A program made the translations under genes and the position numbers. The notes under the pieces were generated by a model, which ran no database searches, was not told where the DNA came from, and saw only the letters and a program-made list of their open reading frames with translations. Of a stretch of 64,000 nt of DNA, positions 1 through 10,308 are shown in pieces. Each line of letters starts with the position of its first letter. The stretch's first letter is position 1. The stretch is from Geoalkalibacter ferrihydriticus DSM 17813 (GTDB taxonomy: Bacteria; Desulfobacterota; Desulfuromonadia; Desulfuromonadales; Geoalkalibacteraceae): contig NZ_JWJD01000001.1 in NCBI RefSeq assembly GCF_000820505.1, positions 317,094 through 381,093 on the forward strand. The letters are read 5' to 3'.

Positions 1-104
1 GCATCGGTCATCGAATCAAAGATCAGATTGACAATTTCCTCTGATTTCTTGTAGGTCAGATTCTTCTTGCTAGCCAGCTTTTCCACCAGTTCAGACTTGT
101 TCAT
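1..104 (-). CDS. HU/IHF family DNA-binding protein, N-terminal part
   Basis: Thirty-four codons can be read, beginning MNKSELVEKLASKK, the classic N-terminus of the HU/IHF family of small DNA-bending nucleoid proteins. The rest lies beyond the left edge. The ATG at 104 is preceded by a strong GGAGG ribosome site about six bases away. The opening resembles integration host factor beta, but HU cannot be excluded from this much sequence. The gene has its own consensus promoter in the gap after the TPR gene, so it is probably expressed independently. Confidence 0.85.
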   Translation of the reverse strand, partial: MNKSELVEKLASKKNLTYKKSEEIVNLIFDSMTD

Positions 105-173
105 GGTGCCTCCGGATAAAAATCGCCTTGGCGCGAACCAAAAACAACTCTAACGCCTTAAAACCTTTATAAA

Positions 174-202
174 AATATACCTCCTGAAAAAAAGGTGTCA
201 AC
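174..202 (-). promoter_or_regulatory. sigma-70 promoter of the HU/IHF gene
   Basis: On the minus strand TTGACA (197-202) is followed after 17 bases by TATATT (174-179). Both hexamers are near consensus and the spacing is ideal. The predicted start near 167 leaves a leader of about 60 bases. Confidence 0.75.
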
Positions 203-216
203 AGGGCGAAAAAATT

Positions 217-1488
217 TCATGATTTTTCCGGAGTCGAAACCAGCTTTTCAGCCGCCGCCCTAAGCTCGGAGGGCAGGTCGGGGTGGTTAATGATCTTCTC
301 CACCAGGGCGAGTCCATCTTTTTTCCACCCGCGGGCAAGGTAAGTCTCACCAATTCTGAGCTGCCACCGGGGGTTGGCGGGTTCCTGTCGGGCCGCCTGG
401 TTGAAAGCATCCAGAGCTTTGTCGAGATGACGCCCGTGGCGCAGCCAGAATTCGGCAAGATAAGCCGAAGCGCCCCCTTTGCATCCGCCGCCTCCAAGAG
501 TGGAAAGCAACTGTTCAGCCTCAGCGAGTTCGCCGCGCTTTTCCAGCAAGGAGGAAGTCAGCAGCACGATCTCCGGATCGGGACGTCCACCTCCCTGCAG
601 CGCCTGCCGCGCAAATGCCAGGGCTTGATCCAAATCCCCCTGACGCGTGCAAATAATCGCCAGACGGGACAGGCAGAAAGCTGGTGCCGTCCCGGACTCA
701 AGGGCTCGCAAAGCATGGGTGCGGGCCTGCTCAAGCTGATTGTCGGATAGTTCCAGTGTGACCAGCGCTTCAAGAGCCTGAACATGGGCGGGGTTAAGCT
801 CCAGGGCGCGACCCAGGTCGCGGCGCGCGGCAGCGGCGTCGCCGGAACGCGCCGCAAGGCAGCCGCGTTCGAAAAAAAACAGGTCGTCCTGCTCTGCTTC
901 GGGAATTTGGGAATAAAGGTCCAAAGCCTCCCGGTCACGTCCTTCATGGGTGGCGAGAAAGGCCTGACGGAAAGGCTCCGACACAGCGAGGTAGCGCTGT
1001 GCCAACTCGGGTGGGTAAGAGGCAAGAATCAGCTCGAAGCGACTTGATTCATCGAGAACCTGCGGATCGGCTGCGGCTGCAGAAACCGCACCGCTTCCAG
1101 CGCAACCGCCGGAGGCGCAGTGGGCGGCGGTTGCGCTCGCGGTCGCGACAGGCGCCTCCCCGGCCGTGGAAAAAGTGCTCAGGGCGGTGGCTATCTTTTG
1201 TCGCAAAGGCGCATTGCGCACTTGGGTCAGAGCCAACTCCAGGTGTTCGCGGGCCTTGAGATTTTCGCCGGCGCGCAGGCAGCCTTCACCCTCTTCAAGG
1301 TTAAGCTGCGCCAAATGGTCGCCCGCGCGACCGAGAAGTGTTTCGAATTCATGCCGATCCGCCTCTGGCAGGGCTTCGCGATCGATCCCTTCACCAATCT
1401 GCAGGACATCCGCCCAGCGGTTGTCCTGCAGGGCGCGACGCATTTGAACGAGGGGGTTTTTGCGGCCGAACAATCGGGAGAAAACCAT
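217..1488 (-). CDS. TPR-repeat protein
   Basis: A 423-residue protein with no signal peptide, probably cytoplasmic. From about residue 175 it carries tandem tetratricopeptide helices with typical spacing (for example ERGCLAARSGDAAAARRDLG, then repeats rich in A/L at the packing positions), which usually form protein-protein interaction scaffolds. An Ala/Gly/Cys-rich linker near residues 118-140 separates an N-terminal helical part from the repeat array. The ATG at 1488 lies about 20 bases after the upstream XRE-cupin gene, so the two are likely co-transcribed. No enzymatic domain is visible and the partner is unknown. Confidence 0.7.
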   Translation of the reverse strand: MVFSRLFGRKNPLVQMRRALQDNRWADVLQIGEGIDREALPEADRHEFETLLGRAGDHLAQLNLEEGEGCLRAGENLKAREHLELALTQVRNAPLRQKIATALSTFSTAGEAPVATASATAAHCASGGCAGSGAVSAAAADPQVLDESSRFELILASYPPELAQRYLAVSEPFRQAFLATHEGRDREALDLYSQIPEAEQDDLFFFERGCLAARSGDAAAARRDLGRALELNPAHVQALEALVTLELSDNQLEQARTHALRALESGTAPAFCLSRLAIICTRQGDLDQALAFARQALQGGGRPDPEIVLLTSSLLEKRGELAEAEQLLSTLGGGGCKGGASAYLAEFWLRHGRHLDKALDAFNQAARQEPANPRWQLRIGETYLARGWKKDGLALVEKIINHPDLPSELRAAAEKLVSTPEKS

Positions 1489-1508
1489 AGCGGAAACTCA
1501 TTTTCGGA

Positions 1509-2075
1509 TTAAATGATGGTAAATGGGGAAAGAGTCCAGAGCACCTTGGCATCCTGATCGCTGACGTTGTCCCAGCGGTGGGGCAGATGCGACTTGAAGG
1601 ACAGGCTGTCGCCGGGTTGAAGCACGTACTCCTCGTCGGCGATGGTGACCCGCAACCTTCCCTCAACCAGATAGATCAATTCATCGCCGGGGTGATACAT
1701 GTGCTTCACGCCACTGGTTCCCCCGGGAGGCACGGTGCAGAAGAAGGACATGAACTGCGGATCGCGCAGTCCCGATGTGAAGGACTCCGTGTGCATATTA
1801 TGTTCGTCGTCATACACAGTCGTATCGCGCTTGCCGGGAGTGGTGAACACAACCTCGTGGGTCGTGCTGACCTCCTCGACGAAATAGTTGATGCTCTTAT
1901 CGAACACCCCTGCCAACTTCATCAGAATTTCCACTGAAGGGATGGTCAGCCCACGCTCGACCCGACTGATCATATTGGAAGAAACGCCGGATTTCTCGGC
2001 CAGTTCCTGAATCGTCATGTCGTTTTTAAGGCGGATGGCCTTAAGTTTCTTGCCGACAATTTTCTTAATACGCAT
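1509..2075 (-). CDS. XRE-family regulator with C-terminal cupin domain (copy 2)
   Basis: A 188-residue regulator. Residues about 5-60 form an XRE/Cro-type helix-turn-helix (MTIQELAEKSGVSSNMISRV) and residues about 115-185 a cupin fold (histidines and acidic residues in HMYHPGDELIYLVEG, then PGDSLSFKSHLPHRW). Such proteins bind DNA and sense a small ligand through the cupin. The ATG at 2075 is chosen over a GTG twelve bases upstream because GGAG sits six bases before it. It makes the protein the same length as its neighbour at 2147-2713, with which it shares most of the HTH, indicating a tandem duplication. Ligand and targets are not evident. Confidence 0.85.
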   Translation of the reverse strand: MRIKKIVGKKLKAIRLKNDMTIQELAEKSGVSSNMISRVERGLTIPSVEILMKLAGVFDKSINYFVEEVSTTHEVVFTTPGKRDTTVYDDEHNMHTESFTSGLRDPQFMSFFCTVPPGGTSGVKHMYHPGDELIYLVEGRLRVTIADEEYVLQPGDSLSFKSHLPHRWDNVSDQDAKVLWTLSPFTII

Positions 2076-2146
2076 GAACTGCTCCACTGGGTTGAGCCGA
2101 TTTCAGAAAAATCGAATAAATTACAGTTGAGTGCAACAAGCTAAGC

Positions 2147-2713
2147 TCACTGCGAAACATTCGGTGCGGGAGAAACGACCCAAAGAATCTCGGTTTGACC
2201 GCCGTGAAGATTGTCCCATCGATGAGGAATGGACGCCTTGAATACAATGGAGTCCCCCTCTTCCAGAACATAACTCTCGCCGTCGATGACAAACTGCATT
2301 TTGCCTTTCAGAACATAGGCAAACTCTTCGCCGTTGTGGACCATACCCCCTTCACCGCTGCTGCAACCCTCTTCGAGGGTATCGCAAAAAACGGTAAAGC
2401 TGGGGTCGCGAATGCCGTGGGTCAGACTGGTGATCTGGTGCTTATCTTCAAAAAAGAAGATCGGCTCGCCTCTGCGCTGCACGGTGGGAACGATCATGGT
2501 GCCCTTCTCGGCCTCTTCGACGAAATAACCGATACTCATGCCGAAAGCGTCGGCGAGTTTCATCAGGATTTCCACGGAAGGAATGGTCAAGCCGCGTTCG
2601 ATGCGAGAAATCATGTTTGATGAAACACGCGATTTTTGCGCAAGTTCCTGAATCGTCAGGTCGTTGCGCAAGCGCGTTGTTTTGAGCTTCTTACCGATGA
2701 GCTTCTTTACCAT
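2147..2713 (-). CDS. XRE-family regulator with C-terminal cupin domain (copy 1)
   Basis: A 188-residue paralogue of the downstream regulator with the same order: XRE helix-turn-helix at about residues 6-60 (NDLTIQELAQKSRVSSNMIS) and cupin at about 110-185 (MVHNGEEFAYVLKGKMQF, EEGDSIVFKASIPHRWDN). The HTH recognition region is nearly identical in the two copies while the cupins have diverged, suggesting shared operators but different ligands or hetero-oligomers. The gene is preceded by its own promoter and is divergent from the biotin operon. A role in regulating bioB is possible but unsupported, since that promoter has a better candidate regulator (BirA). Confidence 0.85.
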   Translation of the reverse strand: MVKKLIGKKLKTTRLRNDLTIQELAQKSRVSSNMISRIERGLTIPSVEILMKLADAFGMSIGYFVEEAEKGTMIVPTVQRRGEPIFFFEDKHQITSLTHGIRDPSFTVFCDTLEEGCSSGEGGMVHNGEEFAYVLKGKMQFVIDGESYVLEEGDSIVFKASIPHRWDNLHGGQTEILWVVSPAPNVSQ

Positions 2714-2746
2714 GATGAGAAAACTCCAGATATTTAATAAAATGAT

Positions 2747-2775
2747 GTTCTATCACTGTGGCGAGGCCGTGTCAA
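2747..2775 (-). promoter_or_regulatory. promoter of the XRE-cupin pair
   Basis: Minus strand TTGACA (2770-2775), a 17-base spacer and TAGAAC (2747-2752), about 35 bases before the start codon at 2713. The -35 box is perfect; the -10 box matches at four of six positions. Confidence 0.6.
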
Positions 2776-2826
2776 TACCGATATGAGAAAACAAAACCAC
2801 AAATAGTAGAAATTTGAATAGATCAA

Positions 2827-2879
2827 TCGTCAACCGAATGACATCTCAAGGTTGACAATGCCTCTGACTTCCATATAAT
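2827..2879 (+). promoter_or_regulatory. biotin operon promoter with overlapping BirA-type operator
   Basis: TTGACA (2852-2857) and TATAAT (2874-2879), separated by 16 bases, form a strong sigma-70 promoter about 50 bases before bioB. The -35 box lies inside an inverted repeat: TCGTCAACC (2827-2835), 14 bases, GGTTGACAA (2850-2858). The arms match in 8 of 9 positions and fit the known bacterial BirA operator pattern TTGTNAACC, about 14-16 bases, GGTTNACAA. This predicts repression of bioBDA by biotinyl-AMP-loaded BirA. No birA gene lies in the window. Confidence 0.85.
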
Positions 2880-2929
2880 CACTTGCTAATCACCCATTTT
2901 CAGTCAATTTTTCGGCGGGAGCGAAAGCG

Positions 2930-4643
<1,714 letters not shown>

Positions 4644-4666
4644 GTTGAGAGGAGATTATTTAAACC

Positions 4667-6019
4667 ATGGATGAAAAAGAGATTGTGCGTCTTGATCGCC
4701 AACATGTGTGGCATCCCTGCACCCAGGAGAAAGATCACGAAACCCTGCCACCCATCCCCATTGCGCGCGGCGACGGCTGCTATCTTGTCACCGTCGACGG
4801 CAAGCACATCATCGATGCCGTTTCGTCCTGGTGGGTCAATCTCTTCGGGCACAACCACCCACGCCTCAACCGCGCCCTGCAGGAGCAATCGCAGCGCATC
4901 GCTCACCATATTTTCGCCGGTTTCACCCACGAACCGGCCGTGGAACTGGCGCGGCGTTTGTGCGATAAAGCGCCCGGCAACCTGACCAGGGTTTTTTTCG
5001 CCGACAACGGCTCGGCGGCGGTCGAAGTGGCACTCAAAATGAGTTTTCAGTATTGGCAGCAAAGCGGCAAATCGCGCAAAACCCGTTTTGTCTCCATCAG
5101 CGAGGCCTATCACGGAGAAACTCTCGGCGCTCTGGCCGTAAGTGGTTGCGATCTTTATCGCGATACCTATCGCCCCATTCTCATGCAGGGATTCTCCGTG
5201 CAGGGACCCGACTGCTTCAACTGTCCCTACGGCCTGGAGCGTGATACCTGCAGCGCCGAGTGCTTCGCACCCATGGAAGAAGCCGTTACAGCCCATCACG
5301 AAGAAATCGCCGGCGTTATCATCGAACCTCTGATTCAGGCTGCCGCGGGCATGCGCATCTACTCCCCGGTCTACCTGCAAAAGCTGCGCGCCCTGTGCGA
5401 CCGCTATCAGGTGCATTATATTGCTGATGAGATCGCCGTCGGCTTCGGCCGCACCGGTCGTCTCTTCGCCAATGAACTCGCGGGAACGGCTCCCGACATC
5501 CTCTGTCTATCCAAAGGCATCACCGGCGGCTACCTGCCCTTGTCGGTCACACTGACCACCGATGAGATCTACGGCGCTTTTTACGATGATTACGAAACCC
5601 TCAAGGCGTTTCTGCATTCACACTCCTACACCGGCAACCCCCTGGCCTGTGCCGTTGCCGTGGAAGTCATGAAGATTTTTGAGGAGGAGGACGTGCTGGG
5701 ACAATTGAAGCCGCGCATGGCCTTGCTGGAAGAGGCACGAGCGCGCTTTGCCGCCCATCCCCATGTGGGAGAAATGCGCCGCTGCGGCCTGGTGGGAGCC
5801 ATCGAAATGGTGACGGACAAAGAAACCAGGACGGGCTACCCCTGGCAGCAGCGCCGCGGCTTTCAGCTTTATCAAAAAGCTCTCAAGCGGGGGGTGCTGT
5901 TGCGGCCCCTGGGAAATGTCGTTTATTTCATGCCGCCCCTCAACATTCCCATGGGCGCTTTAGAGCAGGTCGTTGAGGTTGCCTGGGACTGCCTCAATGA
6001 GGTAACCCACGAACCTTAA
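4667..6019 (+). CDS. bioA: adenosylmethionine-8-amino-7-oxononanoate aminotransferase
   Basis: BioA is a PLP-dependent class III aminotransferase that converts KAPA to diaminopelargonate. The 450-residue product has the expected motifs: HPCTQ near the N-terminus, SSWWVNLFGH, FADNGSAAVEVALKM, ADEIAVGFGRTG (cofactor-binding Asp) and LSKGITGGYLPLS with the Schiff-base lysine. The ATG at 4667 follows GAGAGGAG. It is the last gene of the operon. The earlier pathway genes (bioF, bioC, bioH) are not here, so pimeloyl and KAPA synthesis must be encoded elsewhere. Confidence 0.96.
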   Translation: MDEKEIVRLDRQHVWHPCTQEKDHETLPPIPIARGDGCYLVTVDGKHIIDAVSSWWVNLFGHNHPRLNRALQEQSQRIAHHIFAGFTHEPAVELARRLCDKAPGNLTRVFFADNGSAAVEVALKMSFQYWQQSGKSRKTRFVSISEAYHGETLGALAVSGCDLYRDTYRPILMQGFSVQGPDCFNCPYGLERDTCSAECFAPMEEAVTAHHEEIAGVIIEPLIQAAAGMRIYSPVYLQKLRALCDRYQVHYIADEIAVGFGRTGRLFANELAGTAPDILCLSKGITGGYLPLSVTLTTDEIYGAFYDDYETLKAFLHSHSYTGNPLACAVAVEVMKIFEEEDVLGQLKPRMALLEEARARFAAHPHVGEMRRCGLVGAIEMVTDKETRTGYPWQQRRGFQLYQKALKRGVLLRPLGNVVYFMPPLNIPMGALEQVVEVAWDCLNEVTHEP

Positions 6020-6058
6020 ACCTGAATCCGTGAGATCCGGGTTAAACTCTTTTTTTTG
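6019..6058 (+). terminator. hairpin with T-tract after bioA (copy of a 25-bp dispersed repeat)
   Basis: The arms AACCTGAATC and GATCCGGGTT (6019-6043) form a ten-position stem with one mismatch and one G-T pair around a five-base loop, followed by eight T at about 6050-6057. It fits a rho-independent terminator for the biotin operon, which converges here on the VanZ-like gene. A closely similar hairpin lies at 53807-53831. Confidence 0.65.
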
Positions 6059-6413
6059 AAAGCCACCACCAGCCGGCGGCGAAAGCCGTCAGGCTGCCTG
6101 CGAGATTTGCAACGAGGTCCGCCGCCTCGGCATGACGGTGAGTGGTCAGGGTGCCCTGCAGGAGCTCCATTAAGGCTCCGAAGGCCGCGGCAACAATCAG
6201 GCCCGTCAGCAGACCGCGTTTTGTCGGAAAATGTCCCCGGCTCCAGGTCCAGGCACCCAGCAGGGTCATCAGCGCGTAGGCGAGAAAATGTCCGACTTTG
6301 TCTTTATGCGGCCAGGGCCAATAGAGATCGTCGCCGGGTGGCGCCGAGGTGAGGGACAGCCATAACAGACACAGGGAATAGGCTAAAAACAGGACTATCT
6401 TGACAAGATACAT
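6042..6413 (-). CDS. VanZ-like membrane protein
   Basis: A 123-residue integral membrane protein with about four hydrophobic segments and the VanZ-family signature: an acidic and lysine-rich DKVGHFLAYALM motif after the first loop and ELLQG.....RHAEAADLVANLAG before the last segment. VanZ was named from teicoplanin resistance, but chromosomal members like this have no established function. The ATG at 6413 is preferred to an earlier start at 6458 because GGAG is seven bases upstream and the first membrane helix starts directly after it. The gene is convergent with bioA and its last bases overlap the hairpin there. Confidence 0.8.
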   Translation of the reverse strand: MYLVKIVLFLAYSLCLLWLSLTSAPPGDDLYWPWPHKDKVGHFLAYALMTLLGAWTWSRGHFPTKRGLLTGLIVAAAFGALMELLQGTLTTHRHAEAADLVANLAGSLTAFAAGWWWLSKKRV

Positions 6414-6464
6414 GTGCGGTCTCCGAAAACTCTGAAACCTATCCCAATACGATGGCAAATACTA

Positions 6465-6493
6465 CAGAAAAAAGCCCGCTTGAAGCGGGCTTT
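6465..6493 (-). terminator. rho-independent terminator of the alpha/beta hydrolase gene
   Basis: The minus strand has AAAGCCCGCTT, a short turn and its complement (6471-6493), running into six T (complement of 6468-6473). It is 25 bases downstream of the hydrolase stop, with the polarity needed for that gene. Confidence 0.8.
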
Positions 6494-6517
6494 GTCAGGT
6501 CGTTGGGTTTTCGGAAT

Positions 6518-7357
6518 TCAGGAGGATGGAACGCTCGGTTCTGCCATATCCCGCGATCGCGGGACCAAGGTACGGAGAAATTCCAACAAGTGGCCGTTAA
6601 AAGCCTGAAATTTTTCCAAATTGACAAGGTGCCCGCCCTTGAGGCTGACCGCACGAAAACAGTTTGGCAGATGCCGGGCCAATATTTCCGAATGCAGGGG
6701 ATGAATCACTCGGTCCAGCTCGGCACCCACCACCAGGGTCGGCAGCGAGAAGTTTTTGAGCAGGCTGGTGTAATCCTTGCGACCACCGATGGCGTTAAGG
6801 CCGGCCGCAAGACTGAGTGGCTCGGCGCTACGTACCCATTCGCAAACCTCTCGCATGTCTGGAGAGCGGGACTTTTTTCGAGCTGAGGGTGTCATCAGAA
6901 CACGCAGAAAAGCTTCTCGCACCTGATCGGTTTCACCATTGTCCAAAGCGCGGCGCAGTTCTGCGCGCTTGACACGTTCCTGGACATCGTCGCCCACGGG
7001 GCGCGTCACCACGAAACAGGCCCCAGCCACCCGCTTGGGATAGCGATCAAGTAGATCAAAGAGTACATAGCCGCCCATGGAAATACCGCACACCACCGCG
7101 CGGCCGACGCCCAGGTAATTGAGCAGGCCGACCAGATCGTCGGCATGGGTGTGCAGATCTCCAGCATCCTCACGCAGTTCGCTTTCGCCAAAACCACTTA
7201 GATCGGTGAGGATAACGCGAAAACCGTCATTGACCAGGGGTTCCACCTGGCGGCGCCACATCTTTCGATTGAGGGGGTAGCCATGAACGAACAAGACCGC
7301 GGGGCCCTTGCCGAAATCGTCGTAGCCGATCTGCACGCCATTGATTTTTGCCTTCAT
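6518..7357 (-). CDS. alpha/beta-fold hydrolase
   Basis: A 279-residue cytoplasmic hydrolase of the lactonase/esterase type. Visible catalytic elements are the oxyanion region FVHGYPLNRKMW, the nucleophile elbow GISMGGY (Ser), a late Asp in GAELDRVIHP and the catalytic His in LKGGHLVNLE. The ATG at 7357 is preferred to the longer frame from 7462 because GGAGG sits seven bases before it and homologous proteins start with a similar KAKINGVQIGYDDFG strand. Substrate is unknown. BioH belongs to this superfamily and the biotin operon is near, but orientation and promoter differ, so a biotin role is only a possibility. Confidence 0.8.
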   Translation of the reverse strand: MKAKINGVQIGYDDFGKGPAVLFVHGYPLNRKMWRRQVEPLVNDGFRVILTDLSGFGESELREDAGDLHTHADDLVGLLNYLGVGRAVVCGISMGGYVLFDLLDRYPKRVAGACFVVTRPVGDDVQERVKRAELRRALDNGETDQVREAFLRVLMTPSARKKSRSPDMREVCEWVRSAEPLSLAAGLNAIGGRKDYTSLLKNFSLPTLVVGAELDRVIHPLHSEILARHLPNCFRAVSLKGGHLVNLEKFQAFNGHLLEFLRTLVPRSRDMAEPSVPSS

Positions 7358-7687
7358 CGTCAACCTCCTGGTCGGAAAGCGAATGCCTGGTTCGCAGCAT
7401 CGCTTTGCTGAAATCAGCTGCTCATCAATATCTCCTTTCTCTATCAGCAACCCCCGTACCAAAACATAAAAAAACGTTCTAAAGCAGTCCTTTTCTGTTT
7501 TTTCAGTACTTTGCGATCCATGTCCACCGGCTGGCCAGGATGTTCATATTCGCAATTTTGCAAAAAAGCTCAGCGTGATCAATGCGCGAATCAAGTAAAT
7601 ACCTTGCAAATTCAGAAACTTCCAAGTGTTTAAATATAAAAGTTCACCATTTTGCATTTTTGCAAACACCATTCTATCGTATACGGT
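7358..7687. other. 330-base gap between the hydrolase and glpK
   Basis: No gene is seen. The stretch is AT-rich and should hold the hydrolase promoter and the glp operon terminator, but neither is clear. It contains a 10-bp palindrome TTTTGCAAAA (7556-7565) and an inverted repeat TTTGCA, four T, TGCAAA (7651-7666), which could bind a regulator; in AT-rich DNA they may be chance. Confidence 0.4.
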
Positions 7688-9202
7688 CTACTCCAACCAA
7701 TCAAAGGTACGCGTCACGGCCTTTTTCCACATGCGGTAGTTTTTGGTCCGCAGGGTCTCGTCCTCGGAAGGCTGCCAGGTTTTGTCGATTCCCCAGTTCT
7801 TCTTGAGATCTCCCGTGTTTTTCCAGTAACCCACGGCCAGTCCCGCCGCGTAGGCGGCACCCAGAGCCGTGCTTTCAGAGACCCTGGGACGAATCACAGG
7901 TACGCCGAGAACATCGGCTTGAATCTGCATCAGCAGTTCATTGGCGGTCATGCCGCCGTCGACTTTGAGGGATTTGAGCGTCACGCCGGAATCGGCCGCC
8001 ATGGCGTCGACCACTTCGCGCGTCTGGTAAGCCGTGGCCTCCAGAGCGGCACGGGCAAAATGGCCGCGCGTGATGAAGCGTGTCATGCCGATCACCAGCC
8101 CGCGCGCCTCGCTGCGCCAATAGGGCGCAAACAATCCAGAGAATGCCGGCACGAAATACATACCCCCGTTGTCGTCAACCATTTTGGCCAGGTTTTCCAC
8201 ATCCGCAGCGGTGTTGATCAGGCGCATACGGTCGCGCAACCATTGCACCAGCGCTCCAGTGATGGCAATCGAGCCTTCAAGGGCATAAACCGGTTTCTCT
8301 TTGCCGAACTGATAACACAGGGTGGTGACCAGGCCGTGTTGGGACTGCACGATTTCGTGGCCGGTGTTGAGCAGCAGAAAACAACCGGTTCCGTAGGTGT
8401 TCTTCGCCTCTCCCACCTCAAAACAGGTCTGCCCGACGGTCGCCGCCTGCTGATCGCCAAGATCGCCGCACACGGGAATTTCCCCACCGAAGGGACCGTC
8501 AGCGCGCGTCATGCCGTAAAAATCAGGATCGCTTGAGGGGCGGATCTCCGGCAACAAAGAGCGTTCAATGCCCAACTCCTGCAGAATCTCATCATCCCAG
8601 TCCAGGGTTTCGAGGTTCATCAGCAGGGTGCGCGAGGCATTGGTCACATCGGTGACGTGAGCGGCCTGGGGACCGGGACCGCCAGTGAGTTTCCAGATTA
8701 TCCAGGTGTCCATATTGCCGAACAGCGCGTCGCCGCGCTCGGCCGCGGCGCGCAGGCCGGGAACATTGTCGAGCATCCACTTGAGTTTCGGCCCGGAAAA
8801 GTAGGTCGCCAGGGGCAGACCGGTCTTGGCGCGGAAGCGATCCTGGCCGCCGTTCTCAGCGAGTTGATGGCAGATCTTATCGGTGCGCGTGTCCTGCCAG
8901 ACAATGGCGTTGCCGTAGGGCTGTCCGGTTTTTCTATCCCACACCAGGGTCGTTTCGCGCTGGTTGGTGATGCCGACAGCGGCGATATCGGCAGCCACCA
9001 GACCACCTTTCTCCATAGCGGCATGAATGACGTCTTTGGTGCGTTTCCATATTTCCATGGCATCATGCTCGACCCAGCCTGCCTGAGGATAGAGCTGCTC
9101 GTGTTCGATCTGATGATGAGCCACAATCTCTCCGCCGTGATTGAAGATCATGCAGCGGGTGCTGGTGGTTCCCTGATCAAGCGCGACAACGTATTTCGCC
9201 AT
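7688..9202 (-). CDS. glpK: glycerol kinase
   Basis: GlpK phosphorylates glycerol to sn-glycerol-3-phosphate with ATP and so traps it in the cell. The 504-residue product starts with the FGGY-kinase phosphate-1 motif [16 protein letters not shown] and carries [11 protein letters not shown] and GTTDQ-type ATP-site motifs ([29 protein letters not shown]), with normal family length. It is the last gene of the glp operon after glpF, which brings glycerol in, and glpD, which uses its product. GGAGG lies just before the ATG at 9202. Confidence 0.97.
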   Translation of the reverse strand: MAKYVVALDQGTTSTRCMIFNHGGEIVAHHQIEHEQLYPQAGWVEHDAMEIWKRTKDVIHAAMEKGGLVAADIAAVGITNQRETTLVWDRKTGQPYGNAIVWQDTRTDKICHQLAENGGQDRFRAKTGLPLATYFSGPKLKWMLDNVPGLRAAAERGDALFGNMDTWIIWKLTGGPGPQAAHVTDVTNASRTLLMNLETLDWDDEILQELGIERSLLPEIRPSSDPDFYGMTRADGPFGGEIPVCGDLGDQQAATVGQTCFEVGEAKNTYGTGCFLLLNTGHEIVQSQHGLVTTLCYQFGKEKPVYALEGSIAITGALVQWLRDRMRLINTAADVENLAKMVDDNGGMYFVPAFSGLFAPYWRSEARGLVIGMTRFITRGHFARAALEATAYQTREVVDAMAADSGVTLKSLKVDGGMTANELLMQIQADVLGVPVIRPRVSESTALGAAYAAGLAVGYWKNTGDLKKNWGIDKTWQPSEDETLRTKNYRMWKKAVTRTFDWLE

Positions 9203-9241
9203 GACGTTCCTCCCCTTATTGTTTCGATTCTCCTGTTAGGT

Positions 9242-9979
9242 TTACCCGACAATCAATCTGCTCACAACGATCTGATAAATAAACGCCCCGAGAATTCCAC
9301 CGATGATCGGCCCGACCACCGGTACCCAGGAGTAGGCCCAGTCGGATCCGCCTTTGCCGGCAATGGGCAGCAGGGCATGGGCAATGCGCGGGCCGAGATC
9401 GCGCGCGGGATTGATGGCATAGCCGGTGGGGCCGCCGAGAGACAGACCGATGCTGAACACCAGAATGCCCACTGCATAAGGGCCGAACCCGCTGCTGATC
9501 TCGTTATGGGCGCTGAAAATCCCCAGCACGCCGATCAGGAGCAGCGCCGAGCCGATAATCTCGGTGATCAGATTGCGGCTGTAGGAGCGAATGGCCGGTG
9601 CCGTGCAGAAAACCGCCAACTTGAGTTCGGGCGATTCGGTTTTGCCCCAATGGGCCAGATAGGCCAGCCATACCAGAACCGAGCCGGCGAAGGCCCCGGC
9701 GAACTGCCCGGCGACATAGATCGGAACATCTCCCGCCGTGACTTTTCCAATCACCAGAAGCCCCACTGTGACCGCTGGATTGATATGCGCGCCGCTCATC
9801 CAACCGGCGACGTAAACCGCGATGGCGACCCCGAACCCCCAGCCCGCCGAAATAACAATCCACCCTGAATTCTGTCCTTTAGATTTTTCCAGTACAACAT
9901 TGGCAACCACGCCATTGCCGAGAAGAATCAGGATCATCGTGCCGAGAAACTCTCCAACAAAGATATTGCCTAAGGGCAT
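9242..9979 (-). CDS. glpF: glycerol uptake facilitator (aquaglyceroporin)
   Basis: A 245-residue MIP-family channel of the inner membrane with six transmembrane helices and both half-helix NPA motifs: GAHINPAVTVG and GYAINPARDLGPR. The Asp after the second NPAR is the usual mark of glycerol facilitators rather than water channels. An ATG at 9979 and a GTG at 9982 are both possible; the ATG is eight bases from AAGGAGG and is preferred. Its position between glpD and glpK fits glycerol import coupled to phosphorylation. Confidence 0.95.
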   Translation of the reverse strand: MPLGNIFVGEFLGTMILILLGNGVVANVVLEKSKGQNSGWIVISAGWGFGVAIAVYVAGWMSGAHINPAVTVGLLVIGKVTAGDVPIYVAGQFAGAFAGSVLVWLAYLAHWGKTESPELKLAVFCTAPAIRSYSRNLITEIIGSALLLIGVLGIFSAHNEISSGFGPYAVGILVFSIGLSLGGPTGYAINPARDLGPRIAHALLPIAGKGGSDWAYSWVPVVGPIIGGILGAFIYQIVVSRLIVG

Positions 9980-10090
9980 CACTCACACCTCCTTGCCGGT
10001 TTGCCTGCAGCTGTGCGACCTCGGCGTCGCCGTCGTGAGACGCCTGCCCGGACGACTGAATGGTTCTGCCCGCTCCACTGTTTGAGTTCT

Positions 10091-10291
10091 TCAGTCGGTC
10101 AAGGTCTTTACCCGGGCACAGTCGGCGCATAGGATATGCACCAGGGACTGATCGAGCCATCCCGAAACGCGCTGCACCAACGGCAATTCGCGCTCCACGG
10201 CGTGATCCAGACACAGTCCCTTGCCACAGACCGAGCACACTGCCACGGCCTCAATTATGTGATTTTTCTTGGCACAGGAATAACAGTTCAT
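10091..10291 (-). CDS. small cysteine-rich zinc-binding protein, DUF2180-like, in the glp operon
   Basis: A 66-residue protein, MNCYSCAKKNHIIEAVAVCSVCG at the start, with two CxxC pairs, an LCLDHA motif and a final LCADCARV pair. The Cys/His pattern suggests a cross-brace or B-box-like zinc fold, as in the DUF2180 family, which has no known function. The ATG at 10291 has GGAG six bases before it. It sits 17 bases after glpD and about 110 before glpF, so it is co-transcribed with the glycerol genes and may modulate one of the enzymes; this is inference only. Confidence 0.7.
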   Translation of the reverse strand: MNCYSCAKKNHIIEAVAVCSVCGKGLCLDHAVERELPLVQRVSGWLDQSLVHILCADCARVKTLTD

Positions 10292-10308
10292 GATGGTCTC
10301 CGTGTGGC

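Noticed and set aside
6518-7357. Assignment of the alpha/beta hydrolase as BioH
   Set aside because: It has its own terminator, opposite orientation to the biotin operon, and no BioH-specific features I can see; the superfamily is too broad.
7556-7666. TTTTGCAAAA and TTTGCA/TGCAAA repeats as a definite operator array
   Set aside because: They are short, in AT-rich DNA, and no matching regulator is evident. Kept only as a note in the gap description.
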